This document shows positions 55,448-64,000 of a stretch of 64,000 nt of DNA, in pieces. The translations under genes were made by a program, and so were the position numbers. The DNA is taken from assembly GCA_019096155.1 (NCBI GenBank), contig JAHCVI010000001.1:6758001-6822000 (forward strand), read 5' to 3'. The notes under the pieces were generated by a model. The model was not told the DNA's origin. It saw nothing but the letters and a program-made list of their open reading frames with translations, and did no database searches. Position 1 is the first letter of the stretch. Every line of letters begins with the position of its first letter. This stretch comes from Staphylotrichum longicolle (taxonomy: Eukaryota; Ascomycota; Sordariomycetes; Sordariales; Chaetomiaceae).

Positions 55448-58400
55448 TCAGGGTGCTGATCCCCCACCCCGCCGCCGCCGCCTCCGCCGCCGCCCTCCCC
55501 TCCCAAACAACGCCAACGGCACCGCCAACCTCGCCATCTCCCGCTCCCCACCACCCTCCCCTCCTTCTCCTTCTTCTTCTCCGTCCCCATCCAGCGCCGG
55601 CAGCGGCAAGATCCGCGCCTCCAAGATCCAGCGGTAAATCATGCCGTCGTCCAGGATGCTCCGGCACTTCCACTGCTCGGCCTGCGTCATCTCGCCGCGG
55701 CGGCGCACAATCACCTCCTCGACGCTGCCGCGCAGCACGAGCGTCTCGACGCTGACGGGCTTCTGCTGGCTGATGCGCCGCGCGCGCCCGATGGCCTGCG
55801 CCTCGACCTGCGGGTTGAGCACGGGGTGCAAGAAGTAGATGCGCGACGCCGAGCGCATGTCCAGGCCGAAGGCTGCTTGGGAGATGTCCATGAGGAGGAC
55901 GCTAGAAACGGGGGAGGAGAAGGAGGGGTTAGCAGAGGGGGTGGTGGTGAAAGGGGGGGAGAAGGTGTGGTGGGGTAGACTTACCGGAATTTGGGATTTT
56001 GATTGAAAGTGGCGACATATTGGGCTCTTCGCTCGGTGGTTAGGCCTTTGGCGTAGATGAGGTGTTCAATTTGGAGCTGTGAGTAAGATGTCAGTGGCGC
56101 TTGGGTTTGGAAGGGGGTTGAGGGAACGGACGACTTCGAGAACGCCAGCAAGGTAGTAAGCCACGTTGTCGTTCTCGTAAAAGATGAGGATCTGCTCCGA
56201 CTCTTGGTACTTTACAATCTGGTCGATCAGGTATGAGAGCTTTGCAGACGCGGTTGAGATGAGCTGAGTGTATGCGAGCTGCGGAGCCACGCCTGTGTCA
56301 TGGCCTTCGGCGGCCGCGAGAGGTTCTTCGGCCCGGGGCGGCCCCTTGGCTAAGATGGCAGATCGCCGTCTGCTCGGACTGCTGTTGTCCTGACCCAGTT
56401 GGGTGTTTCCGGCAAGGGTCTTGGGCTCAACCTTTGGTTCCGATTCTAAACTCTGGTCCTCGATCCCCTTTGATCTTTCCTCCCATCCCCGTGCTGTAAA
56501 ACGTCCGCTGTCGAACATGAGCTTCAAAGACGTCGGGGCATTGACTAAGGGATGGAGCAGCTTCTGAAGCGCAGCAATCAGGCGCGAGTCTGTACACACC
56601 GGATCACCATCCTTCAGGTTGAGAGACCACTCCCGGCCAGCACGCCAGGGGAAGTTCTGGACGTAGAGCGGGACTTCGTGGAAGAGATTGGCACATCGCT
56701 TGATGTCGTTGTTTCCTGCTCGCTTGCCAAAATCAATGGCACTCCGCAGAAGAGCCTCGTCTTCGGCGCTGATCTGGACCTTTCCTTCCTTCAAGAACTC
56801 TTCGGCCGTCTCGATGGCCTTGTGAATCTGATCGGGCGAGAAGAAAGACCCGCCAAAGAAACTCGCCTGCCTGAGGTTTGACACGAGCTCGATGAGGGCC
56901 TTTCTCTGCCGCGGGTGGAAAAAGTAATCTTGATCTGTCCGCTGCGACTGTACCGCGTTGAAGATGATCATCATAGAGAAGAGGTTAAGGACGAGGCGAT
57001 CCTGAAAGGAGCCCTCGAGGTAGACGATCTTCTCGTCCACAGCTGGAAGCAGATCACCGACCTCAGAAATACGGTGGCGGATAATCAGCGACTCGAGGGT
57101 TGTCTTGAGACAATCAGCACGCCCGGTGCTTCGAACCGAATGTCTCGGTTGCATGACATAGACAGCCCAGTCTGCAGGGGAGTCGCCAGCTTCCACCGAC
57201 TGGTTCGCCCAGGGCCGCATCTTCAAGTAGAGTGTCGCAATCGAGCCGATACGCCTCAGGTCCTCCTTTTCGAGGGCTGGAGAAGTCTCTGCTTGTCGCC
57301 TGTTGGGTTGAGGTTGCCCATCGTCTGCCTGTGGACTTGGGGTATCGTCGACTCCGAATAGTCCTTTGGAGGGCGTACCCGTTACTATCCATTTGGCTGA
57401 TACATGGAGCTGGTCAACAATTAGATGCAGGTTACTCTTCCGTCCCGTCGTCGAGTTGCCAAGCTTGTGACCCTCATCAACGATGCAGCGCTTGAAGTGG
57501 ACTTGTGCCAAGGGGTGCCTGAGAACCTGTGCACCATCCCGCTCGACGCCAACGTGTTCCCACAATCGCTCAAAGCTGGTTGACGAGAACAAGACTATGT
57601 CGTGTTCGATGAGTTCATCAGGCGAGGGAAACTTCTCTCTCTTGTCATCAATAAATACCCTCAGGCCCAAGGTGTGTTTGGCGATCTCCTGCTTCCATTG
57701 CTGTACTAAGTTAGGGGGCACAATGATGAGGGAGCAATGGCTTAAGAACACCCTTGATGGAGATAGAAAAGGCAGTTGGCGAGATTCTCTGCGTCGCGGT
57801 GGACGAGGGATGAGGTAGCAACCAGGGTTCCGCCGTATGGCGTCGACGCACTGAGTGTGCTCAAAGCCGCCCGGCCCAATAGCACCAAACGCGGCCCTCC
57901 AGGGCACGGAATGACGAGTGATGCAACTTGCAGTCATCTCAGCAAGACTCCCTATCCGGGGACGGATGACAGGGTCGGTTGTCCGTAGGTGGTCCGGAGC
58001 GGCGGAAGGGATATGTCGGGTGGCCAGAATGAGTGCCAAACAAATGAGCGTCTTCCCTGCGCCCATCTCTTCTGCAAGAATGCCACCACAGGGCGCATCG
58101 TAGTGCCTTGGCTCACGTAGACTGGCGCCGGTGACGGCGTCGTAGTACCATGGCGTCCCCTGTTGATCTACGACTTTCACGAGGCGTGGATCCAGAACCC
58201 GTTGCCTTTGGGACTCCCTCTGGAGCATCAAGGCGGCAGAACGGCGCTGGTAGGAGTACAGGGTTGTGGTGAGGCCGAGGACTTTGCTGTCCATGAGTCT
58301 GTAAGCGGCGTCGCGAGCATCGAAGTCGAGAATGTTGTCGGGGCTCGGATCCGGCGACGGGATGCTATTGAACATCTGCAGCAGCGTTTGGCTGTTGCCG

Positions 58401-58930
58401 TTCAGAGGATCGTTTGCCGCTTCGGGACTTTCGAGAGATGATGGATATGAAGTCCGGGAGGCACTAGGCTTTCCCTGCCAGGTGCTCTGGGAGTAATCCA
58501 GCTCTGCAAGAAGGCTGGCCTTGACCTTCCGTAGAGAGTGATCCCGGCGGGAAACAGTGCGGTTATCAACATCGTCTGGGAGGATGTAGACTCGGACAAT
58601 GACTTGTTGGGAAGCATCAGGTGTGACCAAAAGGCTCATGTACACCCAGCGCCTGTGCAAGATATCGGCGTAAACAGCAAGGCATCCTCGGGGCGAAAGC
58701 AGATGATGCTGCACCTCTGGGTTGAGGAAGGGAGATTGAGGCGGTTCCTGGCCACCATTTGCGTTTGCACTTCTGGTTCCATGCTGCACATCCAAGTCTC
58801 GAAACGGGCCCAGGTGATGCCAGGTTCCTGGGGAGATGAGCGACCACTGCTCGTCTGGGAGTCGGGTCTCGGTCCTGTGCAGGACCAGGCACCCGGCTGC
58901 GACGCAGCGTCGGAGCTCTGCCGTCAGCAT
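55448..58930 (-). CDS. SNF2-family ATPase/helicase (Rad5/Rad16-like group)
   Basis: Three exons (58930-56132, 56076-55985, 55901-55448) give 1114 residues. Motifs in order: GGILAEEMGAGKTLICLAL (I), CSLIIVPPNLVQQWKQEI (Ia), CIVDEGHKLGNS (II, DEGH), AKWIVTGTPSKGLFG (III), QILIFYENDNVAYYL (IV), MDISQAAFGLDMRSASRIYF (V) and QAIGRARRISQQKPV (VI). SNF2 enzymes remodel chromatin or stalled forks using ATP. I see no HIRAN domain and no RING finger between motifs III and IV, so it is not a full Rad5/HLTF. The first intron has a GTCCGT donor. After motif VI the frame becomes Gly/Arg-rich and ends GGGSAP. The adjacent frame through the same GGC/GGA tract leads to KKRVRVRFAEAVGEG and a stop at 55237, a more natural end, so a frame break near 55460-55540 is likely. 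Confidence 0.87.
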
Positions 58931-61900
58931 GGTTCCGGGTGGGTGTTCCGGTCATGCACAGATCAGAGTGCGGGTTTTCTGCTGCAGTCGAGACTGGGCC
59001 ATCATCAAGTTGGTGGAAGGTGCGATGTCGATGGCTCGGGGGGGACCCTGGTGTTGCCTAGAGTGTGAATCAAGCCACTGCCAAGCGAGACGTCTGGCTG
59101 GTTGCATCTGGGCTTGGGTGGGGCGCTGGGGCTTGGTAGGTGGCGCAACGGGCGGGGTGATTGGTTCCGACCTTCAAACCTGAGGAGCAGACGGAAGGAG
59201 CTTCAGCAACCATGTCGATGTCCAGCTTCTGAGCGAAAAAGATGGAAATAACCGCAAATCTCAAACCCACACCTTCACCATCACTCGGCATCTTCTTCCA
59301 TCTATTACCTAAGATAAACGGCACGCCAACAGCCCTATAAGGCCATAATACAAGCCCTTGCCTCAGTACGACCAGGATCCCATGGCGCTGTGTCAAACAC
59401 GCTCGAATCGATGGGAACGCGTCTGGGTCAGAAGGGGCAAACTGACTTCGGCCGTTACCCTCGATACCGCAGCAGCCGCGGGCAAGGCTCCTCTGAATCA
59501 GGCACATACATCTAGACCCACGAGAACGGACATCGCGCATGCTCTTCGACAATGCTGCGTCGCACATCCCAAGCAAGCCTCCGTCCTACCCTGTTTCCCA
59601 GATGCGGTCAATCACCCAATCCCCGGGAACGCCGTCCTGAACACTCGCAGCAGGGGTTTTGGATCCACCACTGGTTGAATCCCCACGCCGTCTTGCGTGC
59701 ACACCTGGCAACTCGGACCCAGCGCTAAGCCTCGCAGACTGCTGTGGCGTGCCTGGCTGCTTTCACGAACCGACCAAGTCAGTTGACTATCCGCCGAAGC
59801 TTTGCCGAATGGTCAGCTCGAACCCTGGGACAAGGGGACGAAGAGGATAAGGGGTTTTCCGGACCCGTTTCTTCTTCGGCGTTCTCCGTTCGAGCTCGGA
59901 GGCTGCACGTCAGAGCGCGAGTTTCAATCCGGGCCAAGACCGGGACCTCCCGGCGACAGACTCAAAAGATAGCCAGCCAAATCGATTATCTGCCCCGGAT
60001 GATCGCCGTGAGGCTAAGCTCGCCCGCTCACTAGAGCAGAAAAGGTCGAACCAGCGCCGAGGGTTCATCCCGAGTCCCTGCGCACGCACGGGCAGCCGAC
60101 ATGGGACGGTGTCCACGCCCGCGACTCCGATCGTGGTACCCAAGTCCCCAGCATTTGACAGCCCCACACTCCACACAACGCCAAGACCGCCCGAGGGCCC
60201 GGACCGACAGCGCGGGGTCCGTGATGTCGACTGCGCCTTTCCCGATTTAGACAGGAGTGCTTGTCTCAGTGATCGACCTGCTCCCTTCGGCCTTGGGGGT
60301 CAGTGCCCCCTCGACTTGGCTATGCATTCCCCTTTCTGCTACTGCTATTGTCTTGTCAGGCGGGGTGGAAACGGAGTGAGTCTGTCCAGCTTTCTCCTCG
60401 ACGGCTGCCGGCCGGTCCCTGTGCATTGAGGGCATTGACAAGGACCTGGCTCCAACCGGCAACTCTTGCCAACAAGTTCCGCCTTACTTCATCTCGGTCT
60501 CCAAGGGAACCAAAGAATTGTCAGCAGTGGGAATGGCAAATTAAATCTCCTCGCACACGGGGTGGGAAGGGACTTGCCGCTGGCATGCTCAACGTTGCGG
60601 GCTGCGGCAGGACGGCTGTCAAGTGTCAACCGGATTGGTTACCGTCGCCGGAAGCAGAGGTTGGGTGCCCGCGAGTGCAGATGCCTGCTGGTCATCCGAT
60701 TCATCCAGATCGAATTGCGTCCCTTGCCCAATAACACAACCAGGTGCAAAGGCAAGCGCCTCTTCGCTAATCTCCCTCCACCAGCTTAGGACGCTCTCTG
60801 GGCCATGCCTGTGCTGAACAAACCTGGTTTCCAGCAACCAGCGTCCTCCCTGCAACCGGCCCCAATTCCAATCCCCACGCCCCCGTCGAATCCCAAATCG
60901 TGGAGCAGCCCTCGAGTTCTACATGGCCGATACCTGGCTGTCCCTGCGGCACCAAGGTGGAGCTACCGGCTGTGCTGCCTCTTGGCCATTCTCACCAGGG
61001 CCTACCTAAGTTTACCTTTCTTGCGCACCACAGTCGGTGTAGTGCTGTCATCCTTCGACATGGCCCTGGGCATCGGTTGCTTGTCCTGGTCTGTGGAGAG
61101 GCCGTTAGTCTGTCTGATTGGGTATGGCCCGGGAGTACTCAACCTCAGGAGGAGGAGCCTGATCTACGCCAAGTGGAGAGGTCACTGCGGTGCCAGGACA
61201 CCACCCTCTTGCCTGCAGCTGCCCGCTGAAGCTTTCTCGGGACCATGCCGCCAAAAGTCATGGGGTGGCGCGTAGCGCGCGCTGCCGTTGGCCCTGAGGT
61301 CGCAAAGTGTTTCGTTCCCATGCCAGTTGTGCCAGGAAGGGGAACCATATCCGGCTCCCTTGCTCACTGAACTCCTGAGCACATCACAATTCCTCCGTGA
61401 CGGGATATTTCCTGGTCTCCCCGAGTGGGATCGCCATAATCGCGCAAGTCTCCTGCCAGGTGCAGAACCTGGGCGGGTCAGTGTCTTGCAAAACATCCAC
61501 CCCTCTCCACCGTTTCGATATGATGTGCAGATGTTTTTATGCGCCCCGAGAGAAACTAAACTAATCCACGAATAGTAAAACATTCCACGTTGGAGCCCAC
61601 ATGGCACATCACCCGTTCCCCTACTCGGGTGGCTTCCGTCGAGGTTGGCATAGGCTGACCCCCCATCCGCAAGCCAGGTGGAGAGGAGAGCCAGCCGCCG
61701 GCCAAGGATCTGGGGTCAGCTTCACAGCCTTAACACCATCGGTAAGACTCCGGCGTTGTCATCATGAGGGAAACTGGAAGGCGCACGCACCAAGAAGTGA
61801 GGGGAACATGGGTACTCGACGACTGGCTATAGTCTAGCGCGGCTATACTCCCTCCCGGTCGCCTTCTTAGGCCTCCGACGAGGCGAGCCAGCCGCTGTCA

Positions 61901-62683
61901 GAGACGCCTGCGTATCGTGGGGGGTCTCGGATAGTGTTGCCAACTCATCATGGTGCCATCATCGATGGGGCTCGTTCGTCTTGTTGGCCCCCTCCTCCCT
62001 TCTCGGATGACCCTCGCCGGCCGAGTGGCGGAACGGGAGCCTTCCCACACCTTCCACCCCTCCTCTGCATGTTCCCAAGCCGCTTACCGCTCCCTGGTGG
62101 CCGCCGAACCACGCCACCCGCAAATGTGGTTACTCGCTCAGGACTGTCTAAGTCTGCTGTCTGCGCGGCGGCACAGATTACTTCATGCACCGCGCTGCTT
62201 GTCTCTGACTGGGCTGTTGCTCGAGTTGCTGACCACACAAGAGACCACGCACAATCCCGACCGATATTGCCCTCCGCAACCAACATGGCTTGACAACAAG
62301 TTCTTGAGCAAGAGGGTTGTGACAAACACTATGCCAACGGACTTGAACCTCCGGGAACTAACTGACGACCAAGGCCACCTTGCTGTCGCCAATCAGTTTC
62401 ACTCCATGGGTGAAAGAAACCTGATCACGGGGCACACAAAAGAGTGTATCAACTTACCCCCCCTTAGCCCAGGTTGCAGGCTTAAGACCTGCAATAAGGG
62501 ACCCGGGCTGCAGGACCCAGGCGTACGAAGAGAGAGACATGCATGTCCTGATGTGGACCGCAGCCGCCACGTCCATTGGACTTGGCCTCTCCGTTCAGGC
62601 CGATCTGAGGGCTATCCAGTGGTGAACAAGTGATCTTCACCGCCCAAAGCAGCAAGAATCATGCCTCATCATCAACATGATGT

Positions 62684-62729
62684 CCTTAGAAAGCATTTAC
62701 ACTAGACCTTAGAAAGCATGTACACTGGA
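62684..62729. repeat. 23-bp tandem duplication
   Basis: Two adjacent copies of a 23-base unit starting CCTTAGAAAGCAT, differing at two positions. Confidence 0.85.
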
Positions 62730-63630
62730 CATTGAGGATGATGTCTCGCGGGGCCAGCGCCTAGCCCACCAGGAGCGCTGCCACACCAACGCCCCTGTCA
62801 TGACTTTACGTACCTGCAACTGTGCGTCGACAAGAACGGGAATACGTCGGGATCCCACGGGATTGACATTCTAGTCACACTTCTGCGGCCTTCTATGCAG
62901 ACGGTTATGCACGCCGACGTCTCTGGAAGGGGGCCACCAGGCAACAGGGTAGTTTACGAAGGAGTTATCCGTATACATCTACCCCTAGCATAGGGCGGAG
63001 GGTTGGGCAAGAAAACCGCCATCGCAACGAGAGAGAACAGCGGGACCCCGGGTTCCCCTCCATAGGCCCAAGTCCCCCATTATCATGTCATCATCATGAG
63101 ACGGGACCACACAGTGCACAAGAAAAGTTATACATGGGTGGGCACAACATATTTCCTTCTTTCACAAACCAAGGTATACACAATGATCCACAGACGCCTT
63201 CCCAGACACTGCTCCGCTCGCCAGTCCCTTCTGGTTCCCATGGGTGGATGGATGATGGCGTGCCTTGGTGCCCCCAACGCCCTTCCCACCCCTCGGCCAG
63301 ACCCGGCCATTCACCACCAACCAGAGATTTTACAGACCACCCAGCTAGACCTGCAACCCTGTCCCCTTCAGTCCAGCCCAGTCCCTGAACCGGTCTTTCT
63401 TGCCCTCCCCTCCCTCCCCCGCCGGCCAAAGGCTCTCGGCACAGCCCGTGCTGGCCTGCCACCCGAGCCCCATCCCATCCCTAGCCCTGTCAACCAGATT
63501 ATTCCCACGGGCGAAGCAGGCAGACGTGCAGGCAGGCAGGGCATCCTGCAAGTCATTTCCTTTCCTTCCCAACGTTTCATTCCGTCCCGTGTTTGCCATT
63601 TCCAAAGGGAACATAGGTACAGCACACAAT

Positions 63631-63647
63631 CACACACACACACACAG
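63631..63647. repeat. (CA)n microsatellite
   Basis: About eight CA dinucleotides followed by purine-rich sequence. Confidence 0.8.
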
Positions 63648-64000
63648 AGAAAGAGACGCAAGAGAGAGGGAATAAACAGAAAACAGAGACCAAAAAGAAA
63701 AGAATGAGAAAACGCCGTCCGATGTTTGTTTGTGTACGCGCTGTACAATACATACCGTACCAAAAAAGAAAAAAAAAGAGAGATGATGGAAAGAAAGATA
63801 GAAAAGACAACCGAAGGAATAAAAAAAAGCCTGGCCGTTTGAACCTCATGACTGGTCATTGCAAATGCTGTAGCTCGCTCGCTTGCCTCTTTTGCCTGCT
63901 AGTCGCTTTCCGAGTCAAAGACAAAACAAGAAGATATCCTGGAACTGGTCGGATTCAGTTGGTGGGTTGGTGTGTATGGTGTGTTTGTGTGTCGTGTTCC

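Larger units (their letters stand above)
58931..64000. other. Gene-poor right end of window
   Basis: About 5 kb with no frame I can support. Open frames reach 227 codons (61950-62633) but have no domains. A 23-bp tandem repeat lies at 62684-62729, a CA run near 63631-63647, and A/G-rich, A-rich tracts at 63640-63830 that could be the 3' flank of a gene beyond the edge. Confidence 0.5.

Noticed and set aside
61950..62633. A 227-codon plus-strand frame in the gene-poor end
   Set aside because: No domain, no conserved-looking segment, and erratic composition; overlaps an opposite-strand frame of 125 codons.
1..64000. CRISPR arrays, insertion sequences, bacterial operons
   Set aside because: No spaced repeats, transposase or inverted-repeat elements were seen, and the gene structure with introns is eukaryotic.

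Overview
This is nuclear DNA of a filamentous ascomycete (Pezizomycotina, probably a Sordariomycete). The grounds are GC-rich coding regions, short introns of about 50-140 bases with GTRNGT-like donors and CTRAC-like branch sites, a Zn2Cys6 regulator, a NACHT-ankyrin NLR-like protein, an Egh16-type secreted protein, and typical fungal housekeeping orthologues. I could not name the genus. The assignments are my reading of motifs and splice signals; no database search was run.

Layout: 1.4-3.3 kb, two unknown but apparently conserved fungal proteins (+). 3.4-13.5 kb, all on the minus strand: an NAD-dependent epimerase-like SDR, cytosolic isoleucyl-tRNA synthetase, glutamine synthetase with a GATA-rich promoter, and a degenerate Gre2/DFR-like SDR. 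14.8-15.8 kb, a protoglobin (+). 15.9-16.1 kb, a 118-bp tandem duplication. 16.3-19.6 kb, a NACHT-ankyrin NLR-like gene (-). 20.4-23.6 kb, a metallo-beta-lactamase-fold hydrolase (-) and a Zn2Cys6 factor (+). 24.1-32.1 kb, proteasome ATPase Rpt4 (+), glutamine:fructose-6-phosphate amidotransferase (+) and proteasome beta-7 (-). 32.6-35.8 kb, an HCNGP/SAP30BP-like protein (+) and a DUF3712-type membrane protein (-). 39.3-48.8 kb, a flavocytochrome b2-like hydroxyacid dehydrogenase with a C-terminal peroxisomal signal (-), an SGNH esterase (+), COP9 signalosome subunit 4 (-), an Egh16-like secreted protein (+) and the Jac1/HscB co-chaperone (-). 49.2-58.9 kb, an F-box/LRR-like protein, a small Ser/Arg-rich protein and an SNF2 ATPase (all -). 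From 58.9 kb to the end I see no convincing gene.

Functionally the window is mostly housekeeping: nitrogen assimilation (glutamine synthetase) and a major glutamine consumer (GFA1, chitin precursor synthesis); protein turnover (Rpt4, beta-7, CSN4, an F-box protein); iron-sulfur assembly (Jac1). The accessory genes are the protoglobin/NLR convergent pair, the Egh16-like protein and the possibly peroxisomal flavocytochrome.

A cross-cutting oddity is that several otherwise conserved genes carry one-base (occasionally larger) frame breaks, many in or beside short homopolymers, while neighbours such as glutamine synthetase, GFA1, Rpt4, the NLR and the flavocytochrome are intact. I read most of these as consensus indels in the assembly, not decay, and flag each where seen. 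I found no clear, wholly new multi-gene system. The best candidates for follow-up are the protoglobin-duplication-NLR interval, the 6-nt microexon in the IleRS gene and the AKL-tailed flavocytochrome.
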